64,000 bases of DNA from Pseudoduganella albidiflava (GCF_004322755.1 NZ_CP036401.1:2046001-2110000); one strand, 5' to 3'. Positions 29,901 through 37,953 are shown, counted from the stretch's first letter. The notes: generated by a model not told the origin, from the letters alone. A program made the numbers and translations.

Positions 29901-30685
29901 TTGCCGTCGCCGACCGCCAGCTCCACCAGCAGCGGTGCGAACGCCGCCGCCAGCGCCGGGTTGCCGCCAAGGCGCTGGCACAGCATTGTCTTGCCGGCGA
30001 CGGAGAGCATCCCGGCGCACGCGATAACGTCTTCCCGATGGCTGTCCAGGTAGCGGTCCAGCGTGGCCGGATCGAGCAGCGGGCGGTAGACCCTGTCCCG
30101 GTAGTAGTCGTAGACGTCTTCGCGTTCGAACACGATGACGAGGGCCAGCGGCGCTGGCAGTTCCTCATGCGCCACGATGGCCGACAGCAGTTGCACGGTC
30201 CACGCGGCACGGGTTTCCGTGTCGGCGACGCTGCCCCGGCACTCGCAGGTCGCCCACAGCGCGTCGTTCAGCAGGTAATGCAGCCAGTCGGGCATCGCGG
30301 CGCCGGTGCGCTGCAGCGATGCGCCACCGTCGGCGGCCGCCAGCACCTTGCCCAGGCGGACCAGCACCGGGATGTCGGGGGCATCCGCATCGACTTTCGT
30401 GTACAGCGCCGCGCGTGCCTTCAGGGCCGCGTTGCCTTGTTCGGAAGTGCCATAGGTGGCGTGCAGCCGGCCCGGCGAGCCGAGGAACGTGCCGGCGCGG
30501 GGCGCCGCCGCCTGCAGGTCGGCCAGCACCTCGACGCCATCGCCACGGGCGATGAAGGCGGCCGCGCGGGCGCCGAGCGGCGTGTCGAGCGCATCGAGGC
30601 TGGCGACGCCGCCCTTGATCAGCGATTCATCGGAGCGCAGGACGCGCACGGTTGCGCCGATGGCGCCGAGCAGTGCTTTGAACAT
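26948..30685 (-). CDS. DUF4132 / MolR-like protein, long paralogue (YehI-like)
   Basis: A 1245-residue cytoplasmic protein with a C-terminal DUF4132 domain, preceded by HEAT-like helical repeats. Two internal segments are homologous: about 255-320 (GDGKTVRAAAARFV ... DALPALEAALALE) and about 585-650 (GEGKTHRLAAQDVL ... AVPALRAALAKE). Between them lies a helical, charged block with ATAKHRWDYAQRNYDAQRAL, absent from the neighbouring paralogue. DUF4132 occurs in E. coli MolR and YehI; function unknown. The ATG at 30685 is preferred over the TTG at 30691. A promoter-like block shared with the short paralogue lies upstream. The 3' end overlaps MoxR. Confidence 0.85.
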   Translation of the reverse strand: MFKALLGAIGATVRVLRSDESLIKGGVASLDALDTPLGARAAAFIARGDGVEVLADLQAAAPRAGTFLGSPGRLHATYGTSEQGNAALKARAALYTKVDADAPDIPVLVRLGKVLAAADGGASLQRTGAAMPDWLHYLLNDALWATCECRGSVADTETRAAWTVQLLSAIVAHEELPAPLALVIVFEREDVYDYYRDRVYRPLLDPATLDRYLDSHREDVIACAGMLSVAGKTMLCQRLGGNPALAAAFAPLLVELAVGDGKTVRAAAARFVTADAAFTEVLERVLAEGPAGQRANAAELLARVRGADALPALEAALALERGKAVQQALRDAIGRVAAARDAAGTGLPPPPPLPELEERTLGADALDLLLANHAERLQALQRQAREEAERNATAKHRWDYAQRNYDAQRALKPDDFRLALAALNGDTGERAMKCLANGMVRSTLQHGGRLAARADFGIHQALRWFVAASRNTPFWYDSLARESIGDPEQVDLRQLAQLSRAAGLAEDDTAFACLNTRWIIEPPQAVLPPHRIWPYFADHPEYIDAGLGMAAPPAGTRFEPELGRTLEVLRTFPAIAPRWLPRLMELALGEGKTHRLAAQDVLGAVPDIGRQVCEALGSSKQEVRIEAAQWLARMGWREAVPALRAALAKESRESASAAMLSALETLGEDIAPLLAPERLLAQATKALKGKAPAGLAWLDLSLLPACSWQDGTPVPPEVIQWWVVVACKLKEPGGNPLFDRYLALLDGASRARLGSHLLLQFIAHDTRHPSHEEAAALASQQAPQQLAQYQALAQRYPDYYAEEGRLTLDQVAERIARQKMAEYLGTAIGEKGILALASGMPGHAMAAIITQYMRDHYPRRAQVEALVEAAAASDDPAAIQFVLAIARRYRTASVQERARVLVERIAARNGWTQDELADRTIPTGGLDETGTLRLCYGARDFTVTLDAAMKIVLRNPEGKGVAALPAPRQDDDADAAREAKQQLALCRKEVKQVVAIQAARLYEAMCAGRIWPAAEWREYLQAHPLAGRLVQRLVWLTDDGIAFRPTEDGSLVDTNDDEVTLRDGATVRLAHACLLDAAPDGMVSSREASAKAWQVHFKDYKVVPLFAQMTRAQPALDLQQNPAQREIADRQGWLSDAFTLRGAFTKLGYQRAPAEDGGVFTSYHKDFPATGIRVAIDFTGSMLPEENIPAAVTKLGFYSLAPRRAHQPLPLGGIPPVLLAEAYGDYHAVAGVGAFDEQWEKKAQW

Positions 30686-30713
30686 AAGCAATCAACAGGA
30701 CAGGAGTGCCCGT

Positions 30714-30742
30714 ATGCTGCCATGGGGAAGGACCATTTACAA
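30714..30742 (-). promoter_or_regulatory. Putative promoter of the long DUF4132 gene
   Basis: Read leftward: TTGTAA (30742-30737), 17 bp, CAGCAT (30719-30714). The block CATGGCAGCATACG is identical in the same position before the short paralogue, with the same 17-bp spacing. The -35 is good; the -10 is weak. Conservation between paralogues is the main argument. Confidence 0.35.
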
Positions 30743-30798
30743 GGCTGCAAGAAACATTCATCCAGCAAGCCAGTCCTGCCGCGACGGCACATCCCTTT

Positions 30799-33519
30799 TT
30801 ATGACTGCCACGGCACCTTCTTTTGCCAATGTTCGTCGAACCGGGACGATGCCGCCACGGCGTGATAGTCGCCATACGCTTCGGCCAGCAGCACCGGCGG
30901 TACCTGGGCCAGCGGCAACTGGCTGTCGGCCTGGCCGCGCGGGGTGATCGCCTGGAAGGCCAGCGTCTTCACGGCGGCAGGCACGTTTTCCTCGGGCAGT
31001 GCATTGCCGGTGAATTCGATCGCCACGCGGATACCGGCGGCCGGGAATTCCTTGTGGTAGGTGGTGAAGAAATGGCCTTCGAAGTCGGCGGTGCGCTGGT
31101 AGCCCAGCTTCGTGAACGCGCCGCGCAGCGTGAACGCGTCGCTCAGCCAGCCCTGGCGGTCGGCGATCTCCAGCGGCGCCGAATTTCCCTCCCCCTTGCG
31201 CTGCAGGTCCAGCGCCGGCAGCGTGCGCGTCATCTGGGCGAACAGCGGCGCCAGCTTGTAGTCCTTGAAATGCTTCAGCCAGGCCGCGGCCTGCTCGGCC
31301 GGCAGCAGGGCGGCGTGGGCCAGCCGCACGGTGGCGCCTTCGTCCAGGGCGACGTCGTCGTCGTTCGTGTCGACCAGCGTGCCGTCGCCGGCCGGCCGGA
31401 AACACAGGCCGCCATCGGTCATCCACGCCAGCCGCTGCGCCAGCCGGCCGACCAGCGGATGCCGTTCCACGTACTCCCGCCAGTCCGCCAGCGGCCAGGC
31501 CCGGCCGGCGCACATCGCTTCGTACAGCCGGGCGGTCTGCTGTTCGATGACCTGCCTGACTTCTTTCTTGCACTGCGTGAGCTGCTGTTTGGCTTCGGCG
31601 ATGGCTTCGGCGTCGTCGTCCTTGCGGGGCTCGGGCAGGGCGGCGACGGTCTTGCCTTCGGCATTGCGCAGCACGATCTTCATCGCCGCATCCAGCGTGA
31701 CGGTGAACTCGCGGCTGCCGTAGTGGAGCTGCAGCGTGCCGCTTTCATCCAGCCCGCCGGTGGGCACGGTGCGGTCGGCCAGTTCATCTGCCGACCAGCC
31801 GTTGCGCGCGGCGATTCGGTCAACCAGCATGCGCGCCTTTTCCTTCACGGAGCGGGTGCGGTAGCGCCGCGCGGTGGCCAGCACGAACTGGATCGCCGCC
31901 GGATCGTCGGACGCGGCGGCCGCTTCCAGCAGCGCCTCGACCTGCGCGCGCCGCGGGTAATGGTCGCGCATGTATTGCCGGATGGCGGTGACCATTTCAT
32001 GGCCGGCCATGCCGGAGGCCAGCGCCAGGATGCCTTTCTCGTTGATCGCGGTGCCCAGGTAGATGTCCAGCTTCTCGCGCTTGCACTGCTCGAACACTTC
32101 CTCGTAGGTGAGCTTGCCCTTTTCGGCGAACCATACGGGTTCGCGCTGCGCCAGTTCCTGGTAGTCCGCATACAGTTGCGGCGCCTTGCCGTTCGCATAC
32201 GCCACCGCTTCGTCGTGCGACGCGCCGCGCGTATCCTGCGCGATGAACTGCCGCAGCACGTGGCTGCCCAGCGCCGCGCGGCTGGCCCGGTCCAGCAGGC
32301 CCAGGTAGCGGTCGAACAGCGGATTGCCGCCCGGTTCCTTCAACTTGTACGCCAGGGCGACCCACCACTGGATGATCTCGGGCGGCACCGGGCTGCCATC
32401 TTCCCAGCGGCAGGCAGGCAACTGCGCCATGTCGAACCAGGCCAGGCCGGCCGGCGGCTTGCCCTTCAACGCCTTCTTCGCCTGGGCCAGCAGCCGTTCC
32501 GGCGCCAGCAGCGGCGCGATATCCTCGCCCAGCCTTTCCAGTGCCGTCAGCATGGCCGCGCTGGCCGTCTCGCGGGTTTCCTTCGCCAGCGCGGCGTGCA
32601 GGGCAGGAATCGCCGTCCGCCCGCGTTCGGCACCCAGCCAGGCCAGCCAGTTTGCCGCCTCGATACGCACTTCCAGCTTGTTCGATGCCAGCAGGCCGGC
32701 CAGCGTCGGGGCAAATGCCGCACTGGCGGTGACCAGGGCGGCGGCGGCCGTGCGTACGCTAATGGTGTCGCTGCATGCCAGCTCGGCCAGCAGTGGTGCG
32801 AACGCCTCCGCCAGCGCGCTGTCGGCGCCGAGGCGCGTTGCCAGCATCACCTTGCCGCTGTTCGACATTTCCCGCGCGCACGCTGCCACGCGATCCGGGG
32901 CCGCCAGCAGCCAGGCGTCCAGCGCGCCGGGCGCCAGCAGCGGGCGGTACGTCTGGCCATGGTAGAACTCGCGCAGCGCACCTCGCTCGAACACGATGGG
33001 CAGCGCCATCGTGTCGGGCAGGCCTTCGTGGCGCAGGATGGCAGCCAGCAGGTCGACCGTCCACGCGGTGCGGGGCGGCGGCTCGGCCCGATAGTGGCTC
33101 GGGATGCAGGTGACACACAGCGCGTCGTTCAGCAGGTAATGCAGCCAGTCGGGCATCGGTGCGCCGGTCTTTTCCAGCGACATGCCGCCATCGGCGGCCG
33201 CGAGCACCTTGCCGAGGCGGACCAGCATGGCAATGTTCGTGGCGGAAGGGGCGACATCGCGGTATAGCGTGTTTCGCAGGCCATCCGTCAGGCCCTCGCC
33301 CGGCCAGACCCGCACGCGGCCCGGCGCACCGAGCGCGTCGCGACCGCCCACACCCAGCTTCGACAGCTCTTCCAGGACCCCGGCACCGGCACCGTCGATG
33401 ACGAAGGCGGCGGCGCGGGCGCCGAGGGACGGGACGAGGGCGTCGAGGCCGCGCAGGCTGGCGTGGATCAGCGTTGCGGTGTCGATGGCGGCAGTCGCGC
33501 CAGGCAGGGTAATCGTCAT
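30799..33519 (-). CDS. DUF4132 / MolR-like protein, short paralogue
   Basis: A 906-residue paralogue of the downstream long DUF4132 protein, collinear at both ends: N-terminal LGARAAAFVIDG, LVRLGKVLAAADGG and PDWLHYLLNDAL, and the C-terminal DUF4132 domain with QGWLSDAFTLRGAFTKLGYQ nearly identical. About 335 residues present in the long copy between its two HEAT-like repeats are missing here, and the join combines the start of repeat 1 with the end of repeat 2 (LEVRIEAANWLAWLG). I chose the ATG at 33517-33519 (MTITLPG) because upstream residues have no counterpart in the paralogue. First gene of the six-gene locus. Its reading frame is intact, so it is not an obvious pseudogene. Confidence 0.82.
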   Translation of the reverse strand: MTITLPGATAAIDTATLIHASLRGLDALVPSLGARAAAFVIDGAGAGVLEELSKLGVGGRDALGAPGRVRVWPGEGLTDGLRNTLYRDVAPSATNIAMLVRLGKVLAAADGGMSLEKTGAPMPDWLHYLLNDALCVTCIPSHYRAEPPPRTAWTVDLLAAILRHEGLPDTMALPIVFERGALREFYHGQTYRPLLAPGALDAWLLAAPDRVAACAREMSNSGKVMLATRLGADSALAEAFAPLLAELACSDTISVRTAAAALVTASAAFAPTLAGLLASNKLEVRIEAANWLAWLGAERGRTAIPALHAALAKETRETASAAMLTALERLGEDIAPLLAPERLLAQAKKALKGKPPAGLAWFDMAQLPACRWEDGSPVPPEIIQWWVALAYKLKEPGGNPLFDRYLGLLDRASRAALGSHVLRQFIAQDTRGASHDEAVAYANGKAPQLYADYQELAQREPVWFAEKGKLTYEEVFEQCKREKLDIYLGTAINEKGILALASGMAGHEMVTAIRQYMRDHYPRRAQVEALLEAAAASDDPAAIQFVLATARRYRTRSVKEKARMLVDRIAARNGWSADELADRTVPTGGLDESGTLQLHYGSREFTVTLDAAMKIVLRNAEGKTVAALPEPRKDDDAEAIAEAKQQLTQCKKEVRQVIEQQTARLYEAMCAGRAWPLADWREYVERHPLVGRLAQRLAWMTDGGLCFRPAGDGTLVDTNDDDVALDEGATVRLAHAALLPAEQAAAWLKHFKDYKLAPLFAQMTRTLPALDLQRKGEGNSAPLEIADRQGWLSDAFTLRGAFTKLGYQRTADFEGHFFTTYHKEFPAAGIRVAIEFTGNALPEENVPAAVKTLAFQAITPRGQADSQLPLAQVPPVLLAEAYGDYHAVAASSRFDEHWQKKVPWQS

Positions 33520-33550
33520 GGTCTGGGCAGGGTCGAATAAAGTGCTGCGT

Positions 33551-33579
33551 ATGCTGCCATGAAGGCTATCGGTTAGCAA
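33551..33579 (-). promoter_or_regulatory. Putative promoter of the short DUF4132 gene and locus
   Basis: Read leftward: TTGCTA (33579-33574), 17 bp, CAGCAT (33556-33551), within the same CATGGCAGCATACG block found before the long paralogue. It lies 32 to 60 nt upstream of the start codon. Probably the main promoter of the cluster, shared by duplication. Confidence 0.35.
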
Positions 33580-33664
33580 TAAGGCAATGTCACTTGCGGC
33601 TTGAAAGCCTTGGGGCGCCCGCCGCGGCGCCATCTCCGGTATCAATCTCCGGTATCATTCGGGG

Positions 33665-34306
33665 ATGAACGATATTTCCTACCTACCGTTCGTCATTGGT
33701 GTTGCAGGCGGAAGCGGCAGTGGCAAGTCGACGGTATCCCAGCAGGTGCTGGCTTCCTTTGGTGCCGAGACGGTGTCGGTGGTGATGCAGGACGATTACT
33801 ACCGCGACCAGTCCGACCTCACGCCCGACGTGCGCCGCAAGCAGAATTACGACCATCCCGACGCCTTCGACTGGCCGCTGCTGGTCGAGCACGTGGCGGC
33901 CCTGCGCAGTGGCGCGGCGATCGAGATGCCCGTGTACGATTTCACGATCGACAACCGCTCCAGCCAGACCATCACGGTGAAGCCGGCCCCGGTCATCGTG
34001 ATCGAGGGCCTGTTCGCGCTGTACGACGCCGACCTGCGCGACATGATGTCGCTGAAGATCTTCGTCGACACCGCCGCCGATGTCCGCTTCATCCGCCGGA
34101 TGCAGCGCGATATCGCCGAGCGTGGCCGCTCGGTCGACAGCATCGTCGGCCAGTACCTGGAAACCGTGCGCCCCATGCACAAGCAGTTCATCGAGCCGAC
34201 CAAGCGCCACGCCGATGTCATCCTGCCGCATGGCGCCAATGTGCCCGCGGTCGATGTCATCACGACCAAGGTGGCCAGTGTCATCGGGCGGTTGAAGCAG
34301 CCCTGA
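33665..34306 (+). CDS. udk: Uridine kinase
   Basis: Phosphorylates uridine and cytidine to UMP and CMP in pyrimidine salvage. The 213-residue protein has the P-loop GVAGGSGSGKST near the N-terminus, the substrate-binding DDYYRDQSDL and the conserved NYDHPDAFDW, and the later signature IFVDTAADVRFIRRMQRDIAERGRS region, all standard for Udk. The length matches E. coli Udk (213). The ATG at 33665 follows a weak GGGG purine stretch. It is divergent from the DUF4132 locus with a 145-bp shared upstream region and appears monocistronic. Confidence 0.95.
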   Translation: MNDISYLPFVIGVAGGSGSGKSTVSQQVLASFGAETVSVVMQDDYYRDQSDLTPDVRRKQNYDHPDAFDWPLLVEHVAALRSGAAIEMPVYDFTIDNRSSQTITVKPAPVIVIEGLFALYDADLRDMMSLKIFVDTAADVRFIRRMQRDIAERGRSVDSIVGQYLETVRPMHKQFIEPTKRHADVILPHGANVPAVDVITTKVASVIGRLKQP

Positions 34307-34626
34307 TCTCGGCACGTGATCACGCTGCTGCTGAAACAGGGATGGTTAAGTTCGATTGCGTGCATTCCGGTCTCTTCAGCCAAAAGCCGGGTCGGTCGAA
34401 ATGCCGCTTGAATAAATCAACCCCAAGTGCAGAATCCGGGGTCAGACCCGCCGGGTCTGACCCCAGCAGTTCGCGGTTGGGGTAACTACACGCGCCAGCG
34501 GCATGCCAGTACGCCCAAGGTAAGCGGCATCAGGGTCAGCCCCCTTGGTCATGGCCGGCGATCAGAATAGCGCCACCAACTGTCGGGGAGAGACCTTTGC
34601 GGCTCTACAGAGGCAAGCGACGCAGC
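34307..34626. other. 320-bp intergenic region between convergent genes
   Basis: Between the 3' ends of udk and the SGNH-like gene. It contains REP-like copy 3 and, after it, shorter related fragments (AGCGGCATGCCAGTAC, AGCGGCATCAGGGTCAGCCC). I find no credible ORF, RNA gene or T-tailed terminator in the rest. Confidence 0.6.
34412..34486 (+). repeat. REP-like palindromic element, copy 3
   Basis: Perfect core GGGGTCAGACCC - GCC - GGGTCTGACCCC at 34438-34464, flanked by AACCCCAAGTGCAGAATCC and AGCAGTTCGCGGTTGGGGT. Located between convergent genes, so its hairpin could act as a terminator for udk. Same orientation as copy 1. Confidence 0.9.
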
Positions 34627-35448
34627 TCAGCGGGCGATACCGTAGCGCCGCAGGGCGGGCAGCCAGGCCGTTTCGAACAGGCGTTCGAAGCCCCGGTTGG
34701 TCGGATGCATTTCGTTGGACCAGTCATCCGTATAGCTGCCGCTGTTCCGCAGGATCCCCCGGCTGTCGATGTGGATCACGTGCCCGTCGGGATCGTGCAG
34801 GGGGGCGAAGACGTCGTCGTTCAGCCGGTCGATCAGTTCCCGGGCGATGTCGCGCCGCAGCGCCATGTCGGCCGGCACGCGGCACAGGTCCATCGCCGGC
34901 GCCAGCCAGGGGCCGGAGCGGATCAGGCCGAAGCCGAAGCCGCGCCCGTCCGGCACCGGGTAATCGTAGCCGTGGATGAAGATGGGGCGGGGCAGCACGG
35001 TGGCACGCGTGCCGGCGCGGATCGCGGCGACCAGCAGGTCCAGCGCGGCGGCCAGGTCGCCCAGCAGCTCGTCCATCCGCACGTCGTCGATGCAGTCGGC
35101 GGCGCTGCGGGCGCCGCTGCAATCGGGGTGCAGCGCCAGGCGCACGTCCACCGCGTCGTTGCCGGCGCCGCTGATATAGAACTCGCTGAACGTTTCCGCA
35201 TAGGGCGGCTGGAGGAAATGGGCGACGGTGTCGGCGAAGCGGCCGTCGCCGACGTAGTCCTGCAGGCGGGCGCCGTTGTAGCCGACCAGCTGCACGTTGC
35301 TGTGGTCGGCCGACATGTCCGGGTGCCGCACCAGCGTGCCCAGCATGCTGTCGTTCAGGTACCAGAACCAGGAGTCGCCGATCGCCAGGGCGGCCGGGAA
35401 GCCGGTCTCCGTGTTCCAGTGCTCTTCCGGCTTGTAGATATGCTGCAT
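34627..35448 (-). CDS. SGNH/GDSL hydrolase-like protein
   Basis: A 273-residue protein without signal peptide. Block I is AIGDSWFWY (nucleophile S26), block III is ISGAGND (GxND), and the C-terminal DWSNEMHPT supplies the expected Asp/His pair before the end, so the SGNH triad seems complete. Block II (glycine) is less clear, GYNGARLQDY being the candidate. The ATG at 35446-35448 has GGAG eight nt upstream, which decides the start against the longer open frame. Substrate is unknown; similar proteins are usually annotated as hypothetical. Neighbours give no functional clue. Confidence 0.7.
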   Translation of the reverse strand: MQHIYKPEEHWNTETGFPAALAIGDSWFWYLNDSMLGTLVRHPDMSADHSNVQLVGYNGARLQDYVGDGRFADTVAHFLQPPYAETFSEFYISGAGNDAVDVRLALHPDCSGARSAADCIDDVRMDELLGDLAAALDLLVAAIRAGTRATVLPRPIFIHGYDYPVPDGRGFGFGLIRSGPWLAPAMDLCRVPADMALRRDIARELIDRLNDDVFAPLHDPDGHVIHIDSRGILRNSGSYTDDWSNEMHPTNRGFERLFETAWLPALRRYGIAR

Positions 35449-35654
35449 GGCGTTCTCCGGTTCCCGTCCCTTGAGATATCGTACCGCCGTTGACGCGGGT
35501 GTGAAGCCGGGTTGGCGGCAGGCGTGCCAGTGCCGCTTCGGCACCTCGATGTCCGGACGATCGCTGCCGATCGGTATCGGTGAAAAGTTGCCGACCAGTT
35601 GCACGCGCCATTCCCGGGTTATAGTCGGCTGCCCAACGCTACGAGGAGAAACGC

Positions 35655-36038
35655 ATGCCCCTGGTCCGCATCGATATCCGCAGGAATCCCGACCCTTCCC
35701 ATGTCCGCAAGCTCGGCGCCGTGGTCTACGAGGCGCTGAAAGCCACGATCGGCGTGCCCGACCGCGACAACTTCCAGATCCTCAACGAGCACGACGAGCA
35801 GCACTTCGTCTACGATCCCGCCTACCTCGGCATCGAGCGTACCGACGGGATGGTGTTCATTCAGATCACCATCAGCGAAGGCCGCACCGTGGAGCAGAAG
35901 AAGCTGCTCTACCAGCGTATCGCCGAAGGCCTCCATGCCGAAGCGGGCGTGCGGCCGGAAGATGTGTTCATCAACCTGCTCGAAGTGAAGAAGGAGAACT
36001 GGTCGTTCGGCAACGGGCAGGCGCAGTATGTGACGTAA
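35655..36038 (+). CDS. Tautomerase family protein
   Basis: Small (127-residue) protein of the tautomerase / 4-oxalocrotonate tautomerase superfamily, longer MSAD or cis-CaaD-like size class. After removal of the initiator Met, Pro1 (MPLVRIDIR) would be the catalytic general base. The conserved central block NFQILNEHDEQHFVYDPAYL and the C-terminal VFINLLEVKKENWSFGNGQ are typical of the tautomerase_2-like group. The ATG at 35655 has AGGAG eight nt upstream. A TATAGT hexamer lies 30 nt before the start but its -35 partner is too close (15 bp). Substrate unknown. Confidence 0.85.
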   Translation: MPLVRIDIRRNPDPSHVRKLGAVVYEALKATIGVPDRDNFQILNEHDEQHFVYDPAYLGIERTDGMVFIQITISEGRTVEQKKLLYQRIAEGLHAEAGVRPEDVFINLLEVKKENWSFGNGQAQYVT

Positions 36039-36108
36039 GTGGGCGTCACTGCGACGTGAGGCGCACCGCCGCGCGATCCGCTGCCGCTGCGGCGCCGGCG
36101 GCAGCGGA

Positions 36109-36507
36109 TCAGGCGGAAGGCCCGGCTACCTCGACCTTGCCGAAGAAGCCATATTGCAGGCTGGCGGCGATGCGTTTCGCCACCACCAGCAACTCGTCGG
36201 CCACCGGCGTCTCGAACAGGCGGCGCGCGGTGGCGTCGAACAGGTCCAGCCAGCGCTGGAAATGCGCCGGCGTGACGCCTTCGAGCGTCATGTGCTTGCC
36301 GTAGACATTGCCCTGGAAGGGCGGCACGCCGGGCCTGCGGCCCAGCATCACATCGCTCCAGAATGCCACCATGCGCGCCAGGTGCGCATCCCAGTCGTCG
36401 CCGATGCGGGGGCCGAACACGGCGGCCAGCAGGGCATCGCGCCGTACGTCGGCGTAGAATTCGTGGACCAGGCGGGTGAGGGATGCGGGATCGGCGGCGG
36501 CGTACAT
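36109..36507 (-). CDS. Group III truncated haemoglobin
   Basis: A 132-residue single-domain globin of the truncated group III (trHbP / Ctb type), which binds haem and oxygen or NO. Evidence: the N-terminal LVHEFYADVRRDALLAAVFG, the central FWSDVMLGRRPGVPPFQGNV then YGKH, and the proximal histidine in TPAHFQRWLDLF. Such proteins are linked to protection from nitrosative stress or to oxygen handling under low oxygen. The start at 36507 (MYAAADP) gives the family's normal length; longer open frames are antisense to the MATE gene. It is divergent from the MATE transporter with only 54 bp between starts, so the promoters must overlap. Confidence 0.88.
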   Translation of the reverse strand: MYAAADPASLTRLVHEFYADVRRDALLAAVFGPRIGDDWDAHLARMVAFWSDVMLGRRPGVPPFQGNVYGKHMTLEGVTPAHFQRWLDLFDATARRLFETPVADELLVVAKRIAASLQYGFFGKVEVAGPSA

Positions 36508-36561
36508 GGCGGCGTTGCAAAATGGGGGAATGCGCCATTGTAGCCGTCCGGAGCACGTACA

Positions 36562-37953
36562 ATGGCGGATTACCCAGCCGCCGCCATGTCCTTTTCCACC
36601 ACTACCCCCCGTCCCCACATCTTCACGCTCGCGTGGCCCCTGCTCGTCGAACTCGTCCTGGCCGTCGCCATCGGCGTCGCCGGCACCTGGCTGGCGTCGC
36701 ACCTGTCCGACACGGCCGGCGCGGCGTTCGCGTTCGCCCATAACATTTCCGTCACCCTGTTCCTGCTGTTCCGCATCGTCGGTTCCGGCGTCGGCGTGGT
36801 CATCACGCAAAGCCTTGGGGCGGGGCACCGCGAGGGCGCCAACCGGGTGGCGCTGGCGTCGGTCGGCGCGAGCACCTGGATCGGTGTCGTCACGGCGCTG
36901 GTAGCGCTATTCGGCGCCGGGCCGCTGCTGGAACTGCTGCAGACGCCGGACGACGTCTTCCCGCTAGCGGCGCCGTTCCTGATGGCGCTGGCGCCGGCGC
37001 TGCTGTTCGATGCCTGGAATGCCTCGATGGCGGCCGTGATGCGCGCCCACCTGCGCACCCGCGACACGCTGCTGGTGCTGCTGGCCATGCACACCACGCA
37101 CGTGCTGCTGGCGGTGCCGCTGATGCAGGGCTGGGGCCCGGTGCCGGCCATGGGCCTGCCGGGCTTCGCCGTCGCGCTCACGCTCAGCCGCGCGCTCGGC
37201 CTGGTGCTGCACCTCGTGCTGTGGCGCCAGCATCTCGGCCTGGTCACCCGCGCGCCGGACTGGTGGCACCTGCCGCGCCGGGAACTGGCCGAGGTGCTGC
37301 ACATCGGCATTCCGGCGGCGGCCGAGAACATCGCCTGGCGGCTGGCCTTCATGGCCGCGATGGCCGCCGCCGGCACGCTGGGTGCCGCGGCGCTGGCCAC
37401 GCACGCCTACGTGCAGCAGATCGGCAGCATGGTGATCGTGTTCAGCCTGGCCACCGCGTTCGCCGTGGAAATCATGGTCGGCCACATGGTCGGCGCGGGC
37501 GAACTGGGCGAGGCGCACCGGCTGGTGCGCACGTCGCTGGGGCGCGGGCTCGTCATCAGCGGCGTGGTGGCGGGCGCCGTGGCGCTGGCCGGCCCGTGGC
37601 TGCTGGGCGCCTTTACCAGCGACCCGGCGATCATCGCCGAAGGCTGCATTTTGCTGTGGATTGGCGTGCTGGTGGAACTGGGCCGCACCTTCAACCTGGT
37701 GGTCATCAACGCGCTGCGCGCCACCGGCGACGTGCGCTTCCCCGTGATGGCCGGCGCGGCTTCGATGGCGCTGGTACTGGCCGGCGGCAGCTGGGTGCTG
37801 GGCATCCACTTCGGCTTCGGCCTGGCCGGCCTGTATATCGCCTTCGCCGCGGACGAATGGATTCGCGGCCTGATCATGTGGCGGCGCTGGGCCGTGCAGG
37901 CCTGGGTGCCGCATGCGCGGGCGGCGCGCCGCAAGCTGCGCCCGAGGATGTAG
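36562..37953 (+). CDS. MATE family efflux transporter
   Basis: Inner-membrane multidrug and toxic compound extrusion protein, 463 residues with about twelve hydrophobic segments in two similar halves (FTLAWPLLVELVLAVAIGVA at the start of the first; VLHIGIPAAAENIAWRLAF at the start of the second). Such proteins use Na+ or H+ gradients to export cationic drugs. The ATG at 36562 has GGAG nine nt upstream; the ATG at 36586 would remove eight residues. Divergent from the truncated haemoglobin. Substrate unknown. Confidence 0.9.
   Translation: MADYPAAAMSFSTTTPRPHIFTLAWPLLVELVLAVAIGVAGTWLASHLSDTAGAAFAFAHNISVTLFLLFRIVGSGVGVVITQSLGAGHREGANRVALASVGASTWIGVVTALVALFGAGPLLELLQTPDDVFPLAAPFLMALAPALLFDAWNASMAAVMRAHLRTRDTLLVLLAMHTTHVLLAVPLMQGWGPVPAMGLPGFAVALTLSRALGLVLHLVLWRQHLGLVTRAPDWWHLPRRELAEVLHIGIPAAAENIAWRLAFMAAMAAAGTLGAAALATHAYVQQIGSMVIVFSLATAFAVEIMVGHMVGAGELGEAHRLVRTSLGRGLVISGVVAGAVALAGPWLLGAFTSDPAIIAEGCILLWIGVLVELGRTFNLVVINALRATGDVRFPVMAGAASMALVLAGGSWVLGIHFGFGLAGLYIAFAADEWIRGLIMWRRWAVQAWVPHARAARRKLRPRM

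Noticed and set aside
30799..33519. Short DUF4132 paralogue as a pseudogene
   Set aside because: The frame is intact, both ends are conserved and a promoter-like block is kept, so a functional short form is more likely.
35599..35625. Promoter TTGCAC / TATAGT before the tautomerase gene
   Set aside because: Spacer is only 15 bp; the hexamers are good but the spacing is outside the usual range, so it was not listed.
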